From Lachnospiraceae bacterium UBA3762 (GTDB taxonomy: Bacteria > Bacillota > Clostridia > Lachnospirales > Lachnospiraceae), in NCBI GenBank assembly GCA_002371615.1, contig DFGA01000025.1, forward strand, positions 1 to 47,641: a stretch of DNA of 47,641 nucleotides. Reading direction: 5' to 3'. The notes below the pieces were generated by a model. It had not been told where the DNA came from and made no database searches. It saw nothing but the letters and a program-made list of their open reading frames with translations. This document shows, piece by piece, positions 8,846-16,950 of the stretch. A program made the translations under genes and the position numbers. Position 1 is the first letter of the stretch; the number at the start of each line of letters is the position of its first letter.

Positions 8846-11185
8846 TTATATGAATAATGATAAGATATGAAATACGATAAACGATGCTGCCCACGCAACA
8901 AAGCAGTGCCATACGACTATAAAGCACGCCCATTTGCCGCCAAGTTCCCTTCTTACCGATGCGATCGCAGCTACGCAGGGAGTATACAGAAGGCTGAATA
9001 CAAGAAGGGATGCGGCCGTAACAGAACTTATCGCATTTCCAACCCCTTCTCCGAACAGTACCGTAAGTGTGGTTACTACGCTCTCTTTTGCTATGAAACC
9101 GGAAAACAGGGAAGTTACTATTCTCCAGTCTCCCAACCCTATAGGGCGAAATACCGGCACCAGAATTCCCGATATAAGCGCAAGAATGGAGTCGGATGAA
9201 TCAACGGCCGGATTGAATCTGTAGTCAAAGCTTTGCAGGAACCATACAACTATTGCGGCGATCAGTATTATTGAAAACGCCCTTTCGATAAAATCCTTTG
9301 ATTTTTCCCACAGAAGCTGCAGAACGTTCCGGATAGCCGGGAGACGGTAGTTTGGAAGTTCCATGACAAAGGGAACCGCCTCTCCCTTAAATAATGTCCG
9401 TTTATACAGAAAAGAAATAAGGATCGCACATACCACTCCAAGCACATAGAGTCCTGTCATAATGAGAGCCTTGTAACGCGGGAAAAAAGCATCCACAAAG
9501 AAAAGATATATGGGGAGTTTGGCCGTACAGCTCATAAACGGAGTCAGAAGTATTGTCATCTTACGGTCTCTTTCACTCGGAAGAGTTCTTGAAGACATAA
9601 CTGCCGGAACGGTACATCCGAATCCTATCAGCATCGGAACAATGCTTCTCCCGCTAAGTCCCATCCTTCGCAGAGGTTTATCCATAATAAACGCAACTCT
9701 TGCAATATATCCGCTGTCCTCCAGTATTGACAGGAAGAAGAACATCGTCACTATGATAGGAAGGAAACTTAATATGCTTCCCACTCCCTCAAATATTCCG
9801 CCGATTATCAGTCCGTGAAGAGTACTGTTAACTTTGGCTGCTTCAAGCGCCGAATCGACCAGCGCCGAAAGCTTCCCTATTCCGGCTTCAAGAAGATTCT
9901 GAAGGAATGCGCCGACTACGTTAAATGTCAGGAAAAATACCATTCCCATAATAAGGATAAATATGGGTATGCCGGTGTATTTTCCCGTAAGCAGACGGTC
10001 TACCCGGCTGCTTCGCTCATGCTCCTGGTCTCTTACCGGCTTTGTCACACATTTCCCGCATACCTTCAGGATAAATGCAAAACGCATATCGCATATGGCG
10101 GCGCTCCTGTCAAGGCCTCTCTCATTCTCCATCTGAACCGTGATATGCTCGAGCATTTCTTTTTCGTTATCATCGAGATTCAGTTTGTCTATGACGAGCT
10201 TATCGCCTTCGATTGCTTTGCTTGCCGCAAACCTTACCGGAATACCTGCGGCTTTCGCATGATCCTTTATCAAATGTGCAACTGCGTGAAGGGCGCGATG
10301 GACCGCTCCGTTGTTGTCACTCTCATCACAAAAATCCTGTCTTAAAGGTTTTTCCTGATATTTAGCAATATGTACCGCATGCTCCACAAGTTCGTTAATC
10401 CCCTGATTTTTGGCTGCGGATATCGGAATAACGGGAGTACCGAGCATATTTTCCATCTCATTGACATCAATATACCCTCCGTTTCCTATAACCTCATCCA
10501 TCATATTCAGGGCAACAACAACCGGTATCTCCATCTCCAGAAGCTGCATTGTAAGATAGAGATTTCTCTCGATGTTCGTCGCATCCACTATATTTATGAT
10601 AGCTTTAGGCTTGTTATTAAGGACAAAATCCCTCGATACGAGTTCTTCCGCCGAATACGGAGACATGGAATAGATTCCTGGAAGATCCGTGATAAGAGTA
10701 TTATCATAGCCAAGTATTGTTCCGTCCTTACGGTCTACCGTTACTCCGGGAAAATTACCGACATGCTGCCTGGCTCCAGCCAGCTGGTTAAATAACGTGG
10801 TCTTGCCGCTATTCTGGTTTCCGACAAGAGCAAACGAAAGACTCTCCGAATCAGGAAGAGGATTACCGCTCCCTTTGGGATGGAATCTTCCGCCCTCACC
10901 GAGACCCGGGTGTTCTCCTCTCTTTTGGGGGGATTTGCCTTGATCCGGCAGATCGGATATCTCTACAGGCTCAACTTCGATCATATCCGTATCATCAAGT
11001 CTGAGAGTCAGTTCATAAGAATGTATACGTATCTCTACGGGATCACCCATTGGCGCATACTTTACTACAGTAAGTATCGTTCCCGGTATAATACCCATAT
11101 CAAGAAGATGCTGGCGATAAGCTCCTTCTCCGCCTACCCTGATCACTTTTGCAGAACTTCCGGCATTGACTCCCTTGAGGTTCAT
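8846..11185 (-). CDS. feoB: Fused FeoA-FeoB ferrous iron transporter
   Basis: A 779-residue protein. Residues 1-75 are a FeoA (SH3-like) domain (LLDMGIIPGT, RLDDTDMIEVEP). A polar linker of about 40 residues follows, then the FeoB G domain with G1 GNQNSGKTT, G3 DLPG and G4 NMMD. The rest is the membrane permease with gate motifs (GFGCTVPAVMSSRTLPSERD, SCTAKLPIY) and about ten helices. FeoB takes up Fe2+ across the cytoplasmic membrane; FeoA normally is a separate small partner, so this is a natural fusion. The upstream gap holds a Fur/DtxR-like palindrome. G1 has Gln where Pro is commoner. Confidence 0.95.
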   Translation of the reverse strand: MNLKGVNAGSSAKVIRVGGEGAYRQHLLDMGIIPGTILTVVKYAPMGDPVEIRIHSYELTLRLDDTDMIEVEPVEISDLPDQGKSPQKRGEHPGLGEGGRFHPKGSGNPLPDSESLSFALVGNQNSGKTTLFNQLAGARQHVGNFPGVTVDRKDGTILGYDNTLITDLPGIYSMSPYSAEELVSRDFVLNNKPKAIINIVDATNIERNLYLTMQLLEMEIPVVVALNMMDEVIGNGGYIDVNEMENMLGTPVIPISAAKNQGINELVEHAVHIAKYQEKPLRQDFCDESDNNGAVHRALHAVAHLIKDHAKAAGIPVRFAASKAIEGDKLVIDKLNLDDNEKEMLEHITVQMENERGLDRSAAICDMRFAFILKVCGKCVTKPVRDQEHERSSRVDRLLTGKYTGIPIFILIMGMVFFLTFNVVGAFLQNLLEAGIGKLSALVDSALEAAKVNSTLHGLIIGGIFEGVGSILSFLPIIVTMFFFLSILEDSGYIARVAFIMDKPLRRMGLSGRSIVPMLIGFGCTVPAVMSSRTLPSERDRKMTILLTPFMSCTAKLPIYLFFVDAFFPRYKALIMTGLYVLGVVCAILISFLYKRTLFKGEAVPFVMELPNYRLPAIRNVLQLLWEKSKDFIERAFSIILIAAIVVWFLQSFDYRFNPAVDSSDSILALISGILVPVFRPIGLGDWRIVTSLFSGFIAKESVVTTLTVLFGEGVGNAISSVTAASLLVFSLLYTPCVAAIASVRRELGGKWACFIVVWHCFVAWAASFIVFHILSLFI

Positions 11186-11213
11186 AACCGCGCCTCCTAA
11201 ACAGAATACTCAA

Positions 11214-11229
11214 TATCATCATTAATGAT
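11214..11229. promoter_or_regulatory. Fur/DtxR-like palindrome in front of feoAB
   Basis: TATCATCATTAATGATAATC contains an inverted repeat, TCATCATT/AATGATAA (15 of 16 symmetric positions), about 30-45 bases before the FeoAB start. AT-rich TGATAAT-type palindromes are the usual iron-repressor sites of feo genes. Which repressor binds is unknown. Confidence 0.45.
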
Positions 11230-11263
11230 AATCAAGTATTATATCATAAAGGAGCAGTTTGCG

Positions 11264-12835
11264 TTACAGAGAGTCGATAAAACGATTAAATGCAGCCTCG
11301 CCATCCTCATTCTGTTTAAATACTCCGGCATTCTCAAGAACATGGGAGAATACGATGCCTACCTCCTGACGTATATAGTCGGTAACATTCGTGTTACGAA
11401 GTTTTCCTATATCTTTTTGAAGAAGCCCCATAAGCCATTCTTCATGTGCGTGCAGTTTATCGTCTGATGAAACTGATCTTCTTATACTTTCCGTCGCTGT
11501 TGCATCATCCGGAGATTCACTAAGACTCTGCTCGATTATATGCACTATTTCCCCGAGCTCGTTTTTCAGTCTTGCCGGCAGGATTGCCATACCCATAACC
11601 TCGATCAGTCCTATATTTTCCTTCTTGATATGATGATACTCGCTGTGGGGATGGTATACGCCGAGAGGATGTTCTTCGGTAGTTATGTTATTTCTAAGCA
11701 CAAGATCCATCTCATACAGATCATCCCTCATTCTCGCAATGGGAGTGATCGTATTATGAGGAACCTTTTTCCCGTCCTCCTCAGTATAAGCATAAACGAA
11801 CGCTTTCTCATCCGTGTATTCTCGCCAGGCATCCAAAATCATTGAACATGCCTTGACAAGCTTTGCCATATTCTTACTGCGAAGCCTGATCGTTGAAAGC
11901 GGCCATTTGATGATACCTGCCTCTATATCTTCATAACCTTTAAGCTTAAACTTCTTCGTATAGGCGGCCCTTACCATCGGGAATTCATAGCATCCTCCCT
12001 GGAAATGATCATGTGTCAGTATTGACCCTCCGACTATCGGAAGATCCGCATTTGAACCTATCGTATAGTGAGGAAATGCCTGTATGAAATCGAGGAGTTT
12101 TGCAAATGTATCCTCGTCGATCTTCATAGGCGTGTGTTCTTTATTGAACACTATGCAGTGCTCGTTATAATACACATAGGGACTATACTGGAGAAAATAT
12201 GGCTGTCCGCACAGTTTGATCGGTATTATGCGGTGGTTCTGTCTGGCCGGATGAGTGATCGTTCCGGCATAACCCTCATTCTCGGCACACAGCAGGCACA
12301 AAGGGTATCCCGATTTTGGTGCATTTAGCGCATTTGCTATATCCCTCGGATCTTTTTCGGGCTTAGAGAGATTGATCGTAATGTCAAGCTCTCCGAAAGG
12401 AGACGTTGCAACCCATTTAATATCTTTTTTGATCCTGTCGGTCCTGATATAATTCGTTGCATTTGAGAATCTGTAATAATAGTCGGTTGCCTCTTTGGGC
12501 GAAACCTCGTATTTCTTCATAAACTTCTTGCGTACAACTGACGGTGCCGGGGTAATCAGTCCCATGATCTTTGTATCAAACAGATCCCTGTTTGTAATCG
12601 TATCATTCTCAAGAATGCCCTTTTGAACGGCTATATCCGTCATGTCTTCAAGTATATAATGAAGTTCCCTGATCTTGCCGCTCTCATTCTCCGGCTTGTA
12701 TTCCGCCTCACCGAATAACTCAAGCAATCTGTTGCTTGAGTAGATCACATCGTCTTTTTTGATAAGATGCGCCTTGACAGCGTATGAAACAAGTTCGTTT
12801 ATAAGATCCGAAATATTGCCTGTGCCTTCACTCAT
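11264..12835 (-). CDS. galT: UDP-glucose--hexose-1-phosphate uridylyltransferase, class II
   Basis: A 523-residue enzyme of the Gram-positive class II GalT family. It exchanges UMP between UDP-glucose and galactose-1-phosphate in the Leloir pathway, in the cytoplasm. The catalytic block GGSILTHDHFQGG (H-x-H-x-Q type) is present, with NEHCIVF, LPARL and the C-terminal GIVFSHVLENAGVFK. The length fits class II (about 490-520) and not the shorter class I enzymes. It follows galK with a 30-base gap, so the two form an operon. No galE is seen nearby. Confidence 0.95.
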   Translation of the reverse strand: MSEGTGNISDLINELVSYAVKAHLIKKDDVIYSSNRLLELFGEAEYKPENESGKIRELHYILEDMTDIAVQKGILENDTITNRDLFDTKIMGLITPAPSVVRKKFMKKYEVSPKEATDYYYRFSNATNYIRTDRIKKDIKWVATSPFGELDITINLSKPEKDPRDIANALNAPKSGYPLCLLCAENEGYAGTITHPARQNHRIIPIKLCGQPYFLQYSPYVYYNEHCIVFNKEHTPMKIDEDTFAKLLDFIQAFPHYTIGSNADLPIVGGSILTHDHFQGGCYEFPMVRAAYTKKFKLKGYEDIEAGIIKWPLSTIRLRSKNMAKLVKACSMILDAWREYTDEKAFVYAYTEEDGKKVPHNTITPIARMRDDLYEMDLVLRNNITTEEHPLGVYHPHSEYHHIKKENIGLIEVMGMAILPARLKNELGEIVHIIEQSLSESPDDATATESIRRSVSSDDKLHAHEEWLMGLLQKDIGKLRNTNVTDYIRQEVGIVFSHVLENAGVFKQNEDGEAAFNRFIDSL

Positions 12836-12865
12836 TACCGTTCTCCTTCATATATCATTTCTATA

Positions 12866-14167
12866 TCAGAATACCTGGACGCACCCGTATTTTCTGATGG
12901 CATACTTCTTGGATGAGCCTTCTCCGAGAAGATCGCTCATTGCCTGTATGTATTCATCGGCATACTCATTTTTGACAAATGCCTGTATAGTTCCGGCAAA
13001 ACCTCCGCCATGAACTCTCGCATATCCCTTGCTGGGCGGATTAAGCACTACATCGCTTACGGCAAGTGCTACAGACATGCTCTGAATGTTCACATCCTTT
13101 ACCGAATATACATTTTGCAAATACTGGAAAGACGATTTTGCGGAGCTGGCAAATTCCTTCAAAAACTTCTGGAAATCACCGTCTACGAGGGCCTTCGCTT
13201 CCGATACGACACGCTTGTTTTCCTCAAAATAATGAAGAGCCCTTACAACCGCCCTGTCACCGGTTTTCTTTCTTATATCAACTATTTTCTTCATGAATTC
13301 ATCTTCGGATACTTCAGAGAGAACTTCCTTCCCAAAATATGCCGCAACATCTTTCATCTCCCGGGGTATTGCCGCATACTCACTCGTAAGATCGGCATGT
13401 GAAGCCTTTGTATCCGTGATCACAAGGCTGTACCCGTAATCCATCGGGTCAAAATCGATCCTCTCGATCTTCGGATACGAGTCATCCATCAGCGGCTCCT
13501 TGTCACTTGTCCTGGCAAAATCAATATGTACAAACCCTCCGACACTGCATGCCATCTGATCCATAAGTCCGCACGGTTTTCCGAGATAATTGTTTTCGGC
13601 AAACTGCCCGATCTTTGCTATATCAACGGTCGAGACCGTCCCGTCATTATAAAGCCCCGACATTATCACACCGACCAAAGACTCAAACGAAGCCGAGGAC
13701 GACAGTCCGGATCCTCCGATAACATCACTTGTAACATAAGCATTGAATCCGCCTGTCTTAAATCCTTTTTTGTTAAAACCGGCAGCAACACCCCTGATAA
13801 GTGATGCCGTAGTTCCAACCTCGGACTCTTTCACGTCAAGATCCGTTAAATCAACTTTATATGTTTCATATCCTTCCGAATAGAGAGTGATCACATTTTG
13901 TGGAACTGCCGCCGCAAAAGCAAGCGAATCTATCACGAGGGATGCCGCAAGCACCTGTCCACGCTGGTGATCTGTATGATTTCCTCCTATTTCCGAACGG
14001 CCCGATGCCGAAAAAGCATGAATATCACTAGCTTCTCCGAAGTGTTCTTTGTACCCTGCAAAAGCCCGTTCATATCTCTCCTTCTGGTATGCGATCAGCT
14101 CGGGATCATGTCCGTATATTTCTTCAATCCTTCCCGATTCCATAATTTTGTTGATATCCATGGCCAT
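12866..14167 (-). CDS. galK: Galactokinase
   Basis: A 433-residue GHMP-family kinase that phosphorylates galactose at C1 with ATP. The galactose-binding signature is a variant, SEIGGNHTDHQRG. The phosphate-binding loop is GGSGLSSSASFESL, and the third motif is VHGGGFAGTIQAF. The length suits the longer Clostridial form. It is the first gene of galK-galT, with a candidate promoter at 14241-14269. The ATG at 14167 follows AGGAGGGCAGGGATGGCC, in which the GGAGG is well spaced. Confidence 0.95.
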   Translation of the reverse strand: MAMDINKIMESGRIEEIYGHDPELIAYQKERYERAFAGYKEHFGEASDIHAFSASGRSEIGGNHTDHQRGQVLAASLVIDSLAFAAAVPQNVITLYSEGYETYKVDLTDLDVKESEVGTTASLIRGVAAGFNKKGFKTGGFNAYVTSDVIGGSGLSSSASFESLVGVIMSGLYNDGTVSTVDIAKIGQFAENNYLGKPCGLMDQMACSVGGFVHIDFARTSDKEPLMDDSYPKIERIDFDPMDYGYSLVITDTKASHADLTSEYAAIPREMKDVAAYFGKEVLSEVSEDEFMKKIVDIRKKTGDRAVVRALHYFEENKRVVSEAKALVDGDFQKFLKEFASSAKSSFQYLQNVYSVKDVNIQSMSVALAVSDVVLNPPSKGYARVHGGGFAGTIQAFVKNEYADEYIQAMSDLLGEGSSKKYAIRKYGCVQVF

Positions 14168-14240
14168 CCCTGCCCTCCTGTATTAGTGTAACCTTCTTCC
14201 AATTGAAATAATAGTTTCTTTAACGATTGATCTATAACTT

Positions 14241-14269
14241 AATATACCATTGTTTTATTGATTTTTACA
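14241..14269 (-). promoter_or_regulatory. Candidate galK promoter
   Basis: Minus strand: TGTAAA (14264-14269), a 17-base spacer and TATATT (14241-14246). The -35 box is weak. It lies in the 113-base gap after the DUF6171 gene. Confidence 0.35.
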
Positions 14270-14280
14270 GTAAGATAGCA

Positions 14281-14538
14281 CTACCATTTTTTATAAGGAC
14301 ATTTTCCCGTCCTGGCAGCTGCGCGAAGCTCAACATAACAGCCGCAGGCACCGCACGTGCCTTCATTCAGGTAATCACATGCCCTGCACTCTTCAAGACG
14401 CTTTTTATACAGCTCGTCCTCAACCCGCATTTTATCTCCGAGCCGCTCTATGGCAGTCCTGACATCGGCAAGCAGTTTTTCATTGTCAAGTTCCGCAAGG
14501 AGACACTTCCTGCACAGTCTCTTTTCTTCCATATCCAT
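14281..14538 (-). CDS. DUF6171 family small cysteine-rich protein
   Basis: An 85-residue soluble protein with eight cysteines: C9-x2-C12 near the N-terminus, C51-x2-C54, C62-x2-C65-x-C67 and C80. The pattern suggests zinc or iron-sulfur binding. I recognise it as the Lachnospiraceae-type DUF6171 family, whose function is unknown. A helical segment links the clusters. The N-terminal block C-x2-C-L...N...L-x-D-x-RTAIE recurs in the gene just upstream (residues 170-191 of that protein). It begins four bases after that gene's stop, so it is the last member of the VWA/MoxR cassette. Confidence 0.75.
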   Translation of the reverse strand: MDMEEKRLCRKCLLAELDNEKLLADVRTAIERLGDKMRVEDELYKKRLEECRACDYLNEGTCGACGCYVELRAAARTGKCPYKKW

Positions 14539-14542
14539 CCAC

Positions 14543-15355
14543 CTACAGGAGCATATCCGAGAGCGTATCTCCCTTTTTTTCCGACTCCTTAATCAGATAT
14601 GATTTTGCAATCACATTGGCCGAAGGGACCTCTTCTATCATTTTCATGATCATCTCCCTGTCGGGTTTAATGGTATCTAAGTATATGCGCATATACGCAA
14701 GAGTATTGTCACTGTCATCAAACAGAGAATAAAAAGCTGCACCGTTACGGCTTCCCAATGCATTATCAAGCAGGTGTTCTTCGATGGCAGTCCTTGTATC
14801 TTCAAGAAGATACAAATCATTTTCAAGCCGCAGATAACACAATGAGCACTTCCTGAATTCCTCTTTTCTAACGTAATCATCAGTTTCTCCGGGAAGTTCT
14901 CCGTCAACCGATCCTATCCCGTCATATGAGATATCTTCTTCCCCGCACAAAGCCGCGCTCATCCTCGCTTCTGCGTCTCCGGTCTTTAGTTGTGACAGAA
15001 GAGATATGTCCCACTTGCCGTACCAGCTCTTCTGCCCTACATCATCGGCACGAAGAAGGTGGTCATAATACATCTTGTTCACGCAAACCGCCAGAAGCTT
15101 ACCGGTCACTTCTTCCATACTATGAAAAGCTATACTTTTCAGACTGTCACATCCCGTAAACACATTCTTACCGAACATCCCGGGGCGAAAATCATCCTCA
15201 AATACTACATCCTTCAAATTCGTGCATTTTGCAAAGGCCCAGTCACCGATATGTACGGCTCCATGACAGATCTTAACCTTTCTGATGTCTTTTCTAGACA
15301 AAAAAGCCTTGTTCTCAATGATACTGTCGCGGACTTCAAATATGTCTTCATTCAT
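14543..15355 (-). CDS. BspA-type leucine-rich-repeat protein with C-terminal DUF6171-like block
   Basis: A 270-residue soluble protein without signal peptide. Residues 25-85 resemble two BspA/LRR_5 repeats (VHIGDWAFAKCTNLKDVVF, then VFTGCDSLKSIAF). Residues 168-195 (FRKCSLCYLRLEND...EDTRTAIEEHL) resemble the N-terminus of the next protein, with a C-x2-C pair at 170/173. The end is helical and acidic. The start ATG at 15355 overlaps the MoxR gene's TGA (ATGA), indicating coupled translation. It could be an adaptor or substrate-recognition part for the ATPase; that is inference from position. Confidence 0.65.
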   Translation of the reverse strand: MNEDIFEVRDSIIENKAFLSRKDIRKVKICHGAVHIGDWAFAKCTNLKDVVFEDDFRPGMFGKNVFTGCDSLKSIAFHSMEEVTGKLLAVCVNKMYYDHLLRADDVGQKSWYGKWDISLLSQLKTGDAEARMSAALCGEEDISYDGIGSVDGELPGETDDYVRKEEFRKCSLCYLRLENDLYLLEDTRTAIEEHLLDNALGSRNGAAFYSLFDDSDNTLAYMRIYLDTIKPDREMIMKMIEEVPSANVIAKSYLIKESEKKGDTLSDMLL

Positions 15356-16845
15356 GAGAGTTCTTCGAGCTCCTTGAGATCCATTATTTCCTTTCGCAAT
15401 TTTTCGGCACGGTCACCGACCTTCAGAACAGAGGAATACTTCTCGTATGACTTCGATCCAAATTCGGACAGAAAGCTGCCTGTGTTGTCTGACAATGTCA
15501 TTTCCGTAACAAGCATCAGCATCTCATTTGAATCGCCTCCGAATATTCGCTCCATCCCGGCAAATAGATTATCAATCCTCTCAAGTTCCACACTTACTTC
15601 CTTACGAAGAGCATTTATCCGGGTATTATATATATCCTTTATTTTCTCACCGCTATTTACTCTCTCATTCGCATCCGTGTAGAATTTAGCGATCTGCTTA
15701 TATCTTGTTTTTTCATCGGAGGAGAGTGAACCAGCTCTTGATTTTCTGGCTATGACAGATCTTGCCGAATCGGCTAGATCCGCCAGTCTTGTCATGGCCT
15801 CATCCTCTTTTGCATCGGCAAAATCCTTTATTTTCGTTCTGATTTCGGCAAGCATGCGGTGTGACATAAGTATATCTCCGGTCTCGCTTTTTAGTGTATC
15901 CGCAAGCAGCCCGGTAAGGGCAAGCCTCTCGTCCACCGAAGCTGCACCTGCAGCCTTTATCGTATCTTCGGACAGATTCCCTGCAAAGACAGCCTCAACG
16001 TCATACTGCTTCCTGTATTTATTGTAGAGATCGTAATATGCGGAGAATTCTTTTACAGTCCTCTCATCCGTGATGTATTGACTTATTAGATTTTCACTTA
16101 CGGATTTGCCGTCTTCTTCATACAGCTTTATCATATCGGACAGATCTTCCCAGCCTCTTGCCGTTACGTAATTCTTACCGTAAACGGTAGTCTCGACTTT
16201 GTAGAAGCAGTCTTTGTTGCTCTCAAGGAATCCTGTGACAGCTCCGTGTATGCCTGCTTTGGCCGCATAGCTCTTCCACGCCGGATAATCTGCCTCAACG
16301 GTAATGACTTTCAATCTGTCAAGCGTGACCACATCAAATTCACGCACAGCCCTGTTGTACTCCGGAGGATTGCCGGCTGTAACGATAACCCACCCCTCAG
16401 GTACAGTATGCTTTCCGAAAACTTTATATTGAAGAAACTGAAGCATCGACGGATAGAGTGTCTCCGACACACAGTTGATCTCATCAAGGAACAGTATTCC
16501 CTCATTAACTCCGGAATCTTCCATCGTGTCATAAACACTGGCTATTATCTCACTCATTGTATATTCCGATACACTTACGGAAAGATCTTTATACTGTTTT
16601 TCCTTGATATACGGAAGTCCCAGAGCGGACTGTCTTGTGTGGTGTGTCATCGAATAACTCACAAGTGCAATATCGAGTTCATTTGCAATCTGGCTCATTA
16701 TAGCGGTCTTGCCAATACCCGGAGCACCTATCAGGAATATCGGTCGCTGCTTCTCAACCGGTATTCTGTAGTCACCGAATTCGTCCTTCTTCAGATATGC
16801 GGTTATTGTATCTTTGATATAGTTCTTGGCTTCTTTTATATTCAT
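15352..16845 (-). CDS. MoxR-type AAA+ ATPase
   Basis: A 497-residue cytoplasmic ATPase. Walker A is GAPGIGKT at residues 40-47 and Walker B is ILFLDEIN around residue 121, followed by the MoxR/AAA_5 block LYPSMLQFLQYKVFGKHTVP and sensor VTAGNPPEYN. The C-terminal 250 residues are largely charged helices, longer than in plain MoxR proteins (about 320-350). MoxR ATPases typically act with VWA-domain proteins as chaperone or maturation machines, and the VWA gene lies directly upstream (57 bases). The ribosome binding site AAGGGG precedes the ATG. The client is not evident. Confidence 0.88.
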   Translation of the reverse strand: MNIKEAKNYIKDTITAYLKKDEFGDYRIPVEKQRPIFLIGAPGIGKTAIMSQIANELDIALVSYSMTHHTRQSALGLPYIKEKQYKDLSVSVSEYTMSEIIASVYDTMEDSGVNEGILFLDEINCVSETLYPSMLQFLQYKVFGKHTVPEGWVIVTAGNPPEYNRAVREFDVVTLDRLKVITVEADYPAWKSYAAKAGIHGAVTGFLESNKDCFYKVETTVYGKNYVTARGWEDLSDMIKLYEEDGKSVSENLISQYITDERTVKEFSAYYDLYNKYRKQYDVEAVFAGNLSEDTIKAAGAASVDERLALTGLLADTLKSETGDILMSHRMLAEIRTKIKDFADAKEDEAMTRLADLADSARSVIARKSRAGSLSSDEKTRYKQIAKFYTDANERVNSGEKIKDIYNTRINALRKEVSVELERIDNLFAGMERIFGGDSNEMLMLVTEMTLSDNTGSFLSEFGSKSYEKYSSVLKVGDRAEKLRKEIMDLKELEELS

Positions 16846-16891
16846 TATGGTGTCCCCTTACAATCCGTCCCCGCTCACCCTCGCCGGGAGC

Positions 16892-16950
16892 ATCTCGCAC
16901 TATCATGCGAGATATTCGACGCTCGGCCTGTCACGATCAAAGATCGTGAC
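16892..16950 (-). other. Two adjacent hairpins at the end of the VWA gene
   Basis: ATCTCGCA/TGCGAGAT (16892-16899, 16906-16913) is a perfect 8-bp stem spanning the stop codon of the VWA gene. GTCACGATC/GATCGTGAC (16930-16938, 16942-16950) is a perfect 9-bp stem with a 3-base loop inside the last codons. No T run follows, so they are not terminators. Confidence 0.5.
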
